Below are positions 43,901-50,823 of a DNA stretch of 64,000 bases, piece by piece. The stretch spans positions 1 through 64,000 of the forward strand of contig CAXUHB010000007.1 in NCBI GenBank assembly GCA_964250755.1, in the 5' to 3' direction. Under the pieces are notes generated by a model. The model saw only the letters and a list, made by a program, of their open reading frames with translations, ran no database searches and was not told the DNA's origin. The DNA is from DASWOJ01 sp964250755. GTDB taxonomy: Bacteria; Pseudomonadota; Alphaproteobacteria; Acetobacterales; Acetobacteraceae. The position numbers were made by a program, and so were the translations under genes. The number at the start of each line of letters is the position of its first letter. The first letter of the stretch is position 1.

Positions 43901-46548
43901 CGCGACCCCGGGGCCACATCGCCCAGCACCGGCAGCAGGGCGGGCAGCGCGATGGTCAACAGCACGAAGCCGGTCCAGACGGCCGCGGCATGTGGCGGCA
44001 GCGCCCAACCGCCCAGCAGGGCGGCGACCGCCGCCGGTGCGGACATGGTCCGCCGCAGGTTGTCCAGCATTTTCCAGCGGCCCATCGCCGAAACCGCGCC
44101 GCGCGGCCCCCGGCCGTCGCCCGGCATGGCCGCCGGTGCGGCTTCCGGCACGGCCACCGGAACGAGGCCAGGCACGATCCAGGGCAGCAACTGCCAGTCG
44201 CCCCGCGCCCAGCGGTGCTGGCGCAGCGCCGCAACGGCGTAGCTGGCCGGCGACTCCTCCACCACCTCGATGTCGCTTGCCAGCCCGGCGCGGGCGAACA
44301 CGCCCTCGAACAGGTCGTGGCTCAGCAGCGTCGAGTCCGGCACCCGGCCCCGCAGCGCCACGTCGAAGGCGTCCACGTCGTAGATGCCCTTGCCGGCATA
44401 GGAGCCTTCGCCGAACAGGTCCTGGTAAACGTCCGACGCCGCTGCCGAATAGGGGTCTATGCCGTCCATGCTGGAGAAGACGCGCTGGAACAGCGAGGTG
44501 CCCCGGCCCGTCGGCAGCGACGGCGTGACCCGCGGCTGCAGCACCGCATGGCCTTCCACGACGCGCCCGGACGCCTCATCCAGCCGCGGCGCGTTGAGCG
44601 GGTGCGCCATTTTGCCCACCAGCCGGCACACCGCGCCGCGCGGCAGGCGGGTGTCGGTGTCCAGCGTCACCACGTAGCGCACGCCATCCGGCACCGCGGG
44701 TGGGTCCAGGAAGGTGGTGTCCGTGGCGCCGCGCAGCAGGCGGTTCAACTCATGCAGCTTACCGCGCTTGCGCTCCCAGCCGAGCCACCGGCCCTCCCCT
44801 GCGTTCCAGACCCGGCGGCGGTGCAGCAGCAGGAAGCGGTCGCCGCCCGGCGCCGGGCCGTGCAGCCGGTTGAGCCGGGCGACCCCATCCACGGCGGCGG
44901 CGAGCAGCGCCGCGTCGCCCTCGGCATGTTCGGCTGGGCTGTCGGTCCAATCCGTCAGCAACGCGAAATGCACCGCGCCGTCGCCGCTGGCCAGGTAGTG
45001 TATCTCCAGGCGCGCGACCAGTTCCGCCACCGCCGCCGCGCCTGTCAGCAGGGTCGGGACGGCGACAAGGGTGCGGAGCGCCGCGGGAACGCCCGCGTCC
45101 ATCTCCAGGCCGGGCAGGACGGTCGCGTGGAAGGCCCAAGCCGCCACCCGGTTCACGCACGCGACCGCGGCATCCGACGCCAGCACGAAGCCGGCGGCGC
45201 CGAGCAGGGCCAGCATGGGAACGCTGGCACCGTCCTCCGCGACAAGGCGCAGCGGCCAGGCAAGGAAGGCCGCCGCCAGAATTACGATCAACGCGCCGAA
45301 GCCACCGATGCCGAGCCGGCGGCACCCCCGCTCCAGCCGGATGCGTGGCGGGGGCCGGTATCCCACCGCGGCCTCGAACCCCGGGCGGCCGCTGCCAATC
45401 AGAAGGTGGCCCGGGTCCCCCTGCCGCCCGCCGGAGTGCGCGGCGGCTGCCCCGGCAGCGCGTTGGGCGATGCCGAGTTCGGCCTGGCCGGACCCGCGCG
45501 CCAAGTCCTCGATGGCGGTGCGGTACAGGTTGCGCGTCGGGAAATCCATGCCGGAAGGCGCGCTGGCGGCCAGGGCGGCGTCCACCAGTGACACTCGCTC
45601 GAAGAAGGCGGTCCAGTCCATCCCGCCGGTCAGGCGCAGGCTGGTGATGATGTTGCGGACAGTTGCGTTGTTCATGCCCTGCTGCTGCAGCTCATGCTGC
45701 ACGGCGGCCTCGACCGTCGTGTGCTGGGCCGCCAGGCGCCGGTCGAGCCAGGCCAGCGCCGGGTCCGTCCTGGGGTCGTGACCGCGCAGCCGGTGCGCGA
45801 GCTGGACCGCGAAGGGGTCGGTCACCACCGCGTGGCCCGGGGGACTGGGGCGCGGATCGGCAGGCATGTCGGCAGGCAGGCCAGGGGACAGGCCGAGGAA
45901 CGGGCCGGGAGCCTCCCCGTCGGCGGCCTGCATCCGTTCCGCCAGGTCGTCCGCTGCCTGCCGGGCCGTCGCGTCGTCCACCACCAGCTCGGCGATGCGG
46001 CGCAGGTTCTCGATCAGCACGATCCGCAGCGTGATCGGCACGGCCCACAGCTCGCCGATGGTCAGCGGCTGCACCGACTGGTAGGCGAGCAGGTAGCGGC
46101 GCAGCGCCTCGGGGTCGAGGTGGCTGTCCGTGTGCGCCACCAGCGACCATGCCGCGCCGAACACCCGGGGCAGCCCGGCAAACGGCCCCTCCGCCAGCTT
46201 GGGCAGCTGCGCGTAGTAGCCCGGCGGCAGGTCCACGCCGATCTCGCGGATCTGCATGTCCACCAGGTGGTAGTTGTCGGCCAGCCACTCGGCGGCAGGC
46301 GTCGCATGGTGCCCGTCCGCGGCCGTCTGCGCGATGGCGCGGTTGGCCCGCAGCAGGTAGGCGGCGTTGTCGGCCAGGCGGTCCGCCAGGCCGCGGCCGC
46401 GGGTCCGGCCCGCCGTCACCGGCTGCGCGGCGGCAAGGCTCCTGGCGTGCTCCTCAAGCCGCTCGACGCCGAACAGCTCGGCGCGCAACGGGGCGCGGTC
46501 CCAGAGGAGCGGAGGCGCCTTGCGCCCAGACACCAGGCCGAGGATCAA
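37942..46548 (-). CDS. ndvB: Cyclic beta-1,2-glucan synthase (NdvB/Cgs type, GT84-GH94)
   Basis: A giant inner-membrane enzyme of 2868 residues that makes cyclic beta-1,2-glucans from UDP-glucose for the periplasm (osmoadaptation, host interaction). There is an N-terminal soluble part (1-400), membrane segments near 415-475, a GT84 domain with VVTLDTDTRLPRGAV (about 620) and the QHRWARGDWQLLPW motif, and more membrane helices (about 830-1000). A glycoamylase-like region follows (about 1040-1520, with DVEYTYQYSNFGIPGLGLKRG), then two carbohydrate-binding beta-sandwich modules and a C-terminal GH94 phosphorylase domain with GTGDWNDGMSRVGE (about 2553), which controls ring size. The start is TTG at 46548, which is unusual. 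Confidence 0.93.
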   Translation of the reverse strand: MILGLVSGRKAPPLLWDRAPLRAELFGVERLEEHARSLAAAQPVTAGRTRGRGLADRLADNAAYLLRANRAIAQTAADGHHATPAAEWLADNYHLVDMQIREIGVDLPPGYYAQLPKLAEGPFAGLPRVFGAAWSLVAHTDSHLDPEALRRYLLAYQSVQPLTIGELWAVPITLRIVLIENLRRIAELVVDDATARQAADDLAERMQAADGEAPGPFLGLSPGLPADMPADPRPSPPGHAVVTDPFAVQLAHRLRGHDPRTDPALAWLDRRLAAQHTTVEAAVQHELQQQGMNNATVRNIITSLRLTGGMDWTAFFERVSLVDAALAASAPSGMDFPTRNLYRTAIEDLARGSGQAELGIAQRAAGAAAAHSGGRQGDPGHLLIGSGRPGFEAAVGYRPPPRIRLERGCRRLGIGGFGALIVILAAAFLAWPLRLVAEDGASVPMLALLGAAGFVLASDAAVACVNRVAAWAFHATVLPGLEMDAGVPAALRTLVAVPTLLTGAAAVAELVARLEIHYLASGDGAVHFALLTDWTDSPAEHAEGDAALLAAAVDGVARLNRLHGPAPGGDRFLLLHRRRVWNAGEGRWLGWERKRGKLHELNRLLRGATDTTFLDPPAVPDGVRYVVTLDTDTRLPRGAVCRLVGKMAHPLNAPRLDEASGRVVEGHAVLQPRVTPSLPTGRGTSLFQRVFSSMDGIDPYSAAASDVYQDLFGEGSYAGKGIYDVDAFDVALRGRVPDSTLLSHDLFEGVFARAGLASDIEVVEESPASYAVAALRQHRWARGDWQLLPWIVPGLVPVAVPEAAPAAMPGDGRGPRGAVSAMGRWKMLDNLRRTMSAPAAVAALLGGWALPPHAAAVWTGFVLLTIALPALLPVLGDVAPGSRWVSLRCYLGLLGGGLRHAAALAGLTVVFLAHQAVLMGDAIGRTLVRVGWTRRHLLQWVTAAQAAEGPALGVGGHLRLMAGAPVLGALALAVPAWTGGPWLLAAPFALAWIASPAVAWWASRVSGGDRPAPSQPDVQALRTTARRTWRFFEAFVTPADNMLPPDNFQEDPAPVLAHRTSPTNIGLYLLSTAAAHDFGWAGLADTVERLEATLATMARLRRFRGHFYNWYDTADLRPLEPPYVSTVDSGNLAGHLIALANACCAWREGGTGDTGEDAPWRTGLADAARLAGSELERLTGTGTPPPGLLAVGAALAAVDVRVAAWDGDLAGLDADTRTAAALAQAFAAGHGGATDLGSDLVFWAAALHRTVESHRRDPADVATLAPRLLAIEQAARGMALAMEFGFLRNAERKLLSIGYLADEGALDANCYDLLASEARLACFVAIAKGDIPSREWFRLGRAVTPTAGGAVLVSWSGSMFEYLMPSLVMRAPGGSLLEDTSRLVVRRQAAFGAEQGVPWGVSESAYNVRDVEYTYQYSNFGIPGLGLKRGLDADLVIAPYATALAAMVDPAAAVANLARLAAAGALGRYGFYEALDYTPGRVPAGERLAVVRAFMAHHQGMTVVAIADAVLDGVMRARFHAEPIVQATELLLQERAPRNVATARPLPADPKPSVAGRDAILPGGRRYGIPDGLTPVTHLLSNGRYAVMLTSAGSGSSRWGDLAVTRWREDPTLDDWGSYILLRDVGGGIGGGAGSGRVWSAGLQPISAAPDEYEVAFGEDRAEFARRDGTLTTMMEVLVSAEEDAEVRRISLTNAGPALRTVEITSYAELALIRQADDIAHPAFAKMFVQTERLGDGSALLATRRRRTPAEPEIWAAHLLVVEGDGGGAIQAETDRARFLGRGRDVRDAAAMDGRALSGTVGTVLDAVFSLRCRVTVQPGAMVRVAFWTMAAGSRAALAGAMDKHRDPAAFDRASTLAWTQAQVQLRHLGISPRDADLFQALAGHLLFAGPAMRPVSDAVRAGGGAQAGLWGQGISGDLPILLLRIRDGADLDMARQVLLAHEYFRLKQLAVDLVILNEHAASYSQDLQIALEALVRAQPRTPAPPGAAAKGAVFLLRADLVPAETVALLASTARVVLVAERGSLADQLRTRTAAGRAPALPTPRAPDPGTAIPPVPQLEFFNGYGGFADEGREYVVVLGPGRATPAPWINVVANPGFGFLVAAEGGGYTWSSNSRENQLTPWSNDPVTNRSGEAFYLRDADSGDLWCPTAQPRRDPLATYVTRHGRGVSTFGRIAYGVASTLVQYVPAGESGDGSGGDPVKLSRLHLHNLSGRARTLTVSAYVEWVLGASRTATAAYVTTEMDGETGAMFARNPWGASGQRVAFADLRGAQTGWTADRREFIGRHGSLDCPAGAAGPAPLSGRVGAGLDPCGAMQATVHLPPGARAEVVFLFGEAADGDEARALVAKYRAANLDAIVAGVRRLWEGVLGAIQVRTPDRAMDVMLNGWLLYQTLACRVWARAGFYQASGAYGFRDQLQDGMALAASRPDLVREHLLRAAGRQFVEGDVQHWWLPPSGMGVRTRISDDPAWLAYAAAHYVAATGDLAVLDEPVGFLAAPVLAAEEHDRFFTPAAADAEDALFEHCARALDHTLATGAHGLPLMGTGDWNDGMSRVGEAGQGESVWLGWFLHAALLAFAPLAEARGDARAAAWRAHAAALQPALEAAWDGDWYLRAYYDDGTPLGSHKDAECRIDSIAQSWAVLSGAAPPGRAAQAMASVWRELVRPGEGLALVLTPPFDQTPHDPGYIKGYPPGLRENGGQYTHAATWAVLAFAALGDGDRAMATWAMLNPVRRALTQADAERSKVEPYAVAADVYSTPPHVGRGGWSWYTGSAGWMQRAGVEGILGLRILDGALHVDPCVPRDWPGFEAAIAWRSARYRVTVANPRRVCRGVARVRLDGADAGAGPVRLLDDGATHLVEVTLGGESDA

Positions 46549-46581
46549 CGTCCGGCCCGGCGCGGGGCTGACGGCACCGCC

Positions 46582-46779
46582 TCAGCGCCGGAACAGGCTG
46601 CGGCGGCCTTGCGGCGCGACAGGGCGGAACAGCAGCGAGTGTTCAGCCGGACCGGCATCCTCGTCCGTCCGGACGTCACCATGCATCACCCGCGGCGGAG
46701 GGGAGGCATTGTCTTGCACAGCCCCCGTCTGGGTGAACTCGCCGTCGGTGGCCGGCAGGCTGCTCTGGACCTTGTTCAT
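46582..46779 (-). CDS. Small hypothetical protein upstream of the glucan synthase
   Basis: A 65-residue polar frame that starts at ATG 46779 (GGAG about 8 nt upstream; an in-frame ATG at 46791 is an alternative) and ends 33 bp before the synthase start. The sequence is basic at its end (APQGRRSLFRR) and otherwise disordered-looking, with no membrane segment. No homologue is recognised. Its position makes it the first gene of the ndvB-pgm-ackA transcription unit, if it is real. Confidence 0.4.
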   Translation of the reverse strand: MNKVQSSLPATDGEFTQTGAVQDNASPPPRVMHGDVRTDEDAGPAEHSLLFRPVAPQGRRSLFRR

Positions 46780-46791
46780 GCGATGCTCCAT

Positions 46792-47104
46792 TGCCGGGAA
46801 ACCTGGCAGCGCCCATGAACCAGGACGGCGGAACCCCTCGCAAAAAGGGTGCGGTCGTTCTGTCTCCTATGCGCTCCCCCGGGCTGGCGAGGGTTGATTG
46901 CGGTTTCCCGATCAACAGGCATACGTCGAGGCGCGGCCTGGCGGCAGGTTCGGAAACTACCTATTGCTTGCAGCGAGTGTGCCAGCAGCAGAGCTTGGCA
47001 GAGCTGTTGATCCGGGCGAGCCTGAGAGCTGCGCCTGGCCCTGTCGGAACGTCTTGACTGCATGACGTCAGCGATCCGTGCCTGGTTCTGCATTCCGGAC
47101 GCCA
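46792..47104. other. Intergenic control region upstream of the glucan synthase operon
   Basis: 313 bp with no gene. It holds an inverted repeat GTTGAT-N12-ATCAAC at 46893-46916 and one copy of the TCGGAAACTACC motif at 46950-46961. The glucan synthase operon reads leftwards from here. The oleate hydratase unit ends at 47105 and also reads leftwards, so this is not a divergent promoter. Confidence 0.5.
46950..46961 (+). promoter_or_regulatory. TCGGAAACTACC motif, copy 1
   Basis: Core TCGGAAACTACC preceded by GCAGGT and followed by TATT. It lies 171 bp upstream of the small gene that opens the glucan synthase unit, in the orientation pointing away from that gene. One of five copies in this block; the function is unknown. 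Confidence 0.5.
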
Positions 47105-47596
47105 TCAGGGCTGCGGTTCCGTGGCGCCCGGCGGCTTAATTGCCGCGGCCCCGCCGTCCGCTGCCGCCAAATGGCCGACCAGCAAAAGCGCTAGGCCCGT
47201 GAGCACCCCAGCCACGGCCAGCACCGCGGCCCGGCGCTGGACCGCCCGCAGGCCCGTGTCGGCGGGCCGCGCCAGCGACGACCGCGACGGCGCGGCCCTG
47301 CCGGGCAGCAGCGCAACCAGCCTTCTGGCGCAGCCGGCCGGATCGGGCAATGGCGCGCCCGGCACCGCGGCAAGGCTGCGGGCGAGCTGGGCCGCCGCAT
47401 CCTGGTCCATCAGCTTGGCCAGCCGGCCCGCCTCGTCCCAGGGGTCCACCCCCTGGCGGGCAAGGGCCGACAGGACGGTCAGGGGCGTCCCGCCCGGCCC
47501 GGCCCCGGCATCCGCGAACAGGAACGCGCCGAGGTCCGCGGGCAGCGCGACGGGCGTGCGGAGCTTGGCGCCGCCCTCGTCCGGGCCCTCGCTCAT
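47105..47596 (-). CDS. Hypothetical single-pass membrane protein paired with oleate hydratase
   Basis: A 163-residue protein with a soluble N-terminal part (1-120) and one membrane helix near the C-terminus (AAVLAVAGVLTGLALLLVGHLAAA, about 122-145). The start overlaps the oleate hydratase stop (ATGA at 47593-47596), so the two are translationally coupled. I recognise no domain. Its coupling suggests a helper or anchoring role for the hydratase at the membrane; this is inference. Confidence 0.65.
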   Translation of the reverse strand: MSEGPDEGGAKLRTPVALPADLGAFLFADAGAGPGGTPLTVLSALARQGVDPWDEAGRLAKLMDQDAAAQLARSLAAVPGAPLPDPAGCARRLVALLPGRAAPSRSSLARPADTGLRAVQRRAAVLAVAGVLTGLALLLVGHLAAADGGAAAIKPPGATEPQP

Positions 47597-49221
47597 GCCC
47601 GCACGTCGTGCAGCGCCCGGAACGCCTTCAGCAGCACGCGCGGGTCGAACTTGCCCTGGTAGACAGCCGGGACCGCCTGCGTCAGGCCGAGCAGGCCCTG
47701 GACGGCAACCTGGGCCGAGCGGATGGAGTACTCGACGGTGAACACCACGTCGTCAGGTAGCTCGACGAACTGGCCGATGAAGGCCAGGTTGCGCGTGCCC
47801 GGCGGCAGCACCGGCGGGCGGTCGCCCCGCCCGCGCGGCATGAACTGGCTGGTGATGAACGGCATCATGCACGGGATGCATGTGCAGGCGTCCAGGATGG
47901 CGGCGGCCTCCGCCCGGACGTGCAGGTGGCCCAGCAGCTCCGTCATGATCTCCCGCCCGGTGCAGGCAGATATCGGCTTGCCCACGAAGTTCCCGGGCCG
48001 GTCCATGTTCAGGGCATATCCCCAGGCCACGCTGACCTCCTCGGGCTGGCCGAGGAAGTGAGGCTGGTGCGGGACCACGATGGACAGCAGCCAGGCGCTG
48101 TCGGGGAACGTCACCAGCCCGCCCTCGCCGGGCACGTTGCCTGTGAGGTCGCGGACCAGGTGCAGGAAAACCGGGTCGTGGAAGGTGGTGGTGAACGACA
48201 GCCAACGGGACCGGCTGGGGTAGCCGGCGAACACGTCCGGGTGGCCGAAGCCGGACCGGCCCGCGGCGATCTGCTCCCATAGCGCCCAGGCGCCGTCGTC
48301 CCCCTCGGAGCCCATCGCGGGAGCCGCGTCCATGCTGCCCAGGCTGGATGCCGCGGTCATCGAACCCAGGGTGACAAGGACGAGGTCGTCCGGCCCGACC
48401 GGGATCATCTGGGACGCCCCGTCCATTACGACCGCGATGCCTGTCACCACAGTCGCGCCATCCTGTTCGCCGAAGTCCAGGCCGGTCACGCGCGTGCCCG
48501 TCTCGAACCGCACGCCGCGGTCCAGCAGCCACTTGTGCAATGGACGCACGAGGCTGTCGTACTGGTTCAGCGGGGTGCGCAGGATGCCCTCCAGCCGCTC
48601 GAACCCTGACACCATGTGGGCGAAGCGCGCCAGGTAGCGCCCGAACTCGACGGCACCGTGCCACGGCTGGAAGGCGAAAGTGGTGCACCACATGAACCAG
48701 AAGTCGGTGGCGAAGAACGCCGGGTCGAACTGCTCGGCGATGGTGGTGCGGCCCAGCAACGCCTCTGGCTCCAGCGCCATGCGCTCGATGGTCAGGATGT
48801 GACGCTCGCTCAGGCCGAACTTGGGCGCGGTCTGCCGTCGGCCGTCGCGTACCAGGCGAGACTTGGACGAGGTCGGCATCGTCAGGTTCCACTGCTCAAT
48901 CTCCTGCGTCACCGACATTCGCCCGTCCAGCGTCGGGATGGAGGCGAACAGGCCGAAGGTGCAGAGGTATTTGCCCTCCAGCATTCGGCCGCCGCGCAGC
49001 ACGTAGCCGTGCTCTGGCGTGCCAGCGCCGTCCAGGCTGCCGCCGACGGCGCGTAGCTCCTCCAGGATGGTGATGTCGCGGCCGAGCATGTCGCCGTCGC
49101 GGATCATAAAGGCCGCCGCCGCCATGGAGGCGATGCCGCCGCCCACCAGGGTGGCCTTGACGCCATCGCGTCCGGCGCCTCGCGGCCCGGCTTCCGTCGC
49201 GCCGGCCTTCGCTATTTTCAT
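47593..49221 (-). CDS. ohyA: Oleate hydratase (MCRA family, FAD-dependent)
   Basis: A 542-residue flavoenzyme that adds water across the cis-9 double bond of free unsaturated fatty acids to give 10-hydroxy fatty acids, often a detoxification step. The FAD-binding glycine loop GGGIASMAAAAF (27-38) is followed by GGSLDGAGTPEHGYVLRGGRM and then the conserved WFMWCTTFAFQPWHGAVEFGRY. Near the C-terminus are MPFITSQFMPRGRGDRP and FVELPDDVVFTVEYS. The ATG at 49221 has AGGGG 6 nt upstream; the open frame extends to 49293. It shares a promoter region with the divergent BON gene, where two inverted copies of the GGAAACTAC motif lie. Confidence 0.9.
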   Translation of the reverse strand: MKIAKAGATEAGPRGAGRDGVKATLVGGGIASMAAAAFMIRDGDMLGRDITILEELRAVGGSLDGAGTPEHGYVLRGGRMLEGKYLCTFGLFASIPTLDGRMSVTQEIEQWNLTMPTSSKSRLVRDGRRQTAPKFGLSERHILTIERMALEPEALLGRTTIAEQFDPAFFATDFWFMWCTTFAFQPWHGAVEFGRYLARFAHMVSGFERLEGILRTPLNQYDSLVRPLHKWLLDRGVRFETGTRVTGLDFGEQDGATVVTGIAVVMDGASQMIPVGPDDLVLVTLGSMTAASSLGSMDAAPAMGSEGDDGAWALWEQIAAGRSGFGHPDVFAGYPSRSRWLSFTTTFHDPVFLHLVRDLTGNVPGEGGLVTFPDSAWLLSIVVPHQPHFLGQPEEVSVAWGYALNMDRPGNFVGKPISACTGREIMTELLGHLHVRAEAAAILDACTCIPCMMPFITSQFMPRGRGDRPPVLPPGTRNLAFIGQFVELPDDVVFTVEYSIRSAQVAVQGLLGLTQAVPAVYQGKFDPRVLLKAFRALHDVRA

Positions 49222-49298
49222 GATGAACCCCTGGTGCCGCCGGCGGAGGCCGGCGGATCCTGGTCCAGCTACTCGCGCAACGTAGTCCCGCATAAGGC

Positions 49299-49310
49299 TC
49301 GGAAACTACG
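49299..49310 (+). promoter_or_regulatory. TCGGAAACTAC motif, copy 2
   Basis: TCGGAAACTACG preceded by AAGGC, 157 bp upstream of the BON-domain gene and pointing towards it. It forms an inverted pair with the copy at 49369-49380 (15-bp arms AGGCTCGGAAACTAC). Confidence 0.5.
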
Positions 49311-49368
49311 CATGGCCTGGTGCGCCCCTTTCGCGCCCTGGGTCCATCTCCGCCGGCGATACCTTATG

Positions 49369-49380
49369 GGTAGTTTCCGA
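49369..49380 (-). promoter_or_regulatory. TCGGAAACTACC motif, copy 3
   Basis: The minus strand reads GCAGGCTCGGAAACTACC, 148 bp upstream of the oleate hydratase start and pointing towards it. It is the inverted partner of the copy at 49299-49310. Confidence 0.5.
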
Positions 49381-49466
49381 GCCTGCCCCCTGCGGGCCGG
49401 ACCTCCGATCCTCCGGTAACGCGCCGACCGAACGAGCTGGCCGGACGCGGTACAAGGAGCTTTCCG

Positions 49467-50117
49467 ATGTCTCACGACAGCAAGTTGCAACAGGCCGTTC
49501 TCGCCGAGCTGGAATGGGAGCCAAGCGTCAACCCGGCCCATATCGGCGTCACCGCGGACGCCGGGGTGGTCACCCTGACCGGCCACGTCGAGGATTACAC
49601 GCAGAAGCACGCTGCCGAGACCGCGGCGGGCCGCGTCAAGGGCGTGAAGGCCGTCGCGGAGGAGCTTGAAGTGAAGCTGCCCTTCGAGGTGCGGCGCGGC
49701 GACGAAGACATTGCCGCCGCCGCGGTGGACCGCCTGGGCTGGGACGTGTCCATCCCGCGCGACGCCGTGAAGGTGCGGGTCGAACATGGTTGGGTCACCT
49801 TGTCCGGCGAAATCGATTGGTGGTTCCAGGGCCAAGCGGCTGAACAGGCCGTCAAGCACCTGATGGGCGTGGTCGGCGTGTCGAACGCCACGACGATCAA
49901 GCCGAGCGTGAACACCGCGACGCTCAGCGACGACATCACCCACGCCCTGCACCGGTCCTGGTTCTTCGACCCGAAGACCGTGCAGGTGACGGCCGAGCAC
50001 GGGCAGGTTCGCCTAACCGGTACCGTGCATTCGCAGCACGACCGGCAGCTTGCGGCCGAGACGGCATGGGCCGCCCAGGGCGCGACCGGGGTGCAGAACC
50101 TGATCACCGTCGTCTGA
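49467..50117 (+). CDS. Triple BON-domain protein
   Basis: A 216-residue protein made almost only of three BON domains (about 5-72, 78-145 and 150-216). Each carries the GxVTLTGxV-type core: GVVTLTGHVEDYTQK, GWVTLSGEIDWWFQG, and GQVRLTGTVHSQHD. No signal peptide is visible, so it is probably cytoplasmic. BON proteins bind phospholipid or polymer surfaces and recur in osmotic and general-stress gene clusters. AAGGAG precedes the ATG. It is divergent from oleate hydratase and shares its motif-bearing promoter region. Confidence 0.9.
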   Translation: MSHDSKLQQAVLAELEWEPSVNPAHIGVTADAGVVTLTGHVEDYTQKHAAETAAGRVKGVKAVAEELEVKLPFEVRRGDEDIAAAAVDRLGWDVSIPRDAVKVRVEHGWVTLSGEIDWWFQGQAAEQAVKHLMGVVGVSNATTIKPSVNTATLSDDITHALHRSWFFDPKTVQVTAEHGQVRLTGTVHSQHDRQLAAETAWAAQGATGVQNLITVV

Positions 50118-50696
50118 CGGGGGCGGTTGCCCGCCGTCCCGGTTGTCCGGGCGGCGTGCAGCCGCGTCCCACGCCGCGGGTGCTAGCCGTTCAGGCCCGC
50201 CTGGACGCCAACTCAGGATGCGGCGCCGTTGTTTGCCGTGCCTGCGCCGCGCCGCTGTCCCCCACCGCCTGCTGCCGCCAGTGCGAGCCAGGCAGGCGCC
50301 GGAAGCGACCTCATTCGGGATGGCATCTACGGACGAACAGGGATGGCGTCCGAGACATTCCCAGCGACGTGGCGAGTGAATGCAGATGCATTCGGGCGCA
50401 GTCCATCGCGTCCTCGGGCTTTGCCCTGCCGAGAACGTTCAAGGTGACGTTGCATCAACGGCCTCATGCTTTGACCGTTCTCACGTTCAGCACGCGTCTT
50501 GGAACAGGCTGGCGCGAACGGTCAAAGCCTGGATCCGTTGGTATGAAACCTGCAGTGGCCGGGCGTCCCCAATGAAGGTAGAGTGACAGTGGCAGCAAAG
50601 AGCCGCGACCGCTTGCTCGGCTGCGTGGCCGGCACGCGGCAGATGAAGCCGGGACCGGGGTTGGCCGCCGTCGCCGCGCGGTCATGCGGCACCCTG
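50118..50696. other. Intergenic interval with a 13-bp inverted repeat
   Basis: 579 bp between the convergent BON gene and the oxidase operon. No supported gene was found. A perfect inverted repeat, GCTTTGACCGTTC at 50468-50480 and its complement at 50516-50528, encloses 35 bp. It could be a bidirectional terminator or the trace of a lost mobile element. Confidence 0.5.
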
Positions 50697-50819
50697 TCAT
50701 GCCGCCCGGAGTGCTGCGCGTATCGCCAGGCCCAGCGCGCCAAGGGTGGCCACGCCGGCGGCCCAAAGCCCAACGAACCACAACGCCTGCCGTAGCGCTC
50801 CCGGGATGTGCCGCGGCAT
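50697..50819 (-). CDS. DUF2474 small subunit of the cyanide-insensitive oxidase (CydX-like)
   Basis: A 40-residue single-pass membrane protein starting 5 bp after the cioB stop. The sequence begins MPRHIPGALRQALWFVGLWAAGV and continues into a hydrophobic helix ending AIRAALRAA. This matches the short DUF2474/CydX-like proteins that accompany bd-type quinol oxidases of the Cio branch and stabilise the complex. It is easily missed because of its size. Confidence 0.8.
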   Translation of the reverse strand: MPRHIPGALRQALWFVGLWAAGVATLGALGLAIRAALRAA

Positions 50820-50823
50820 GGCG

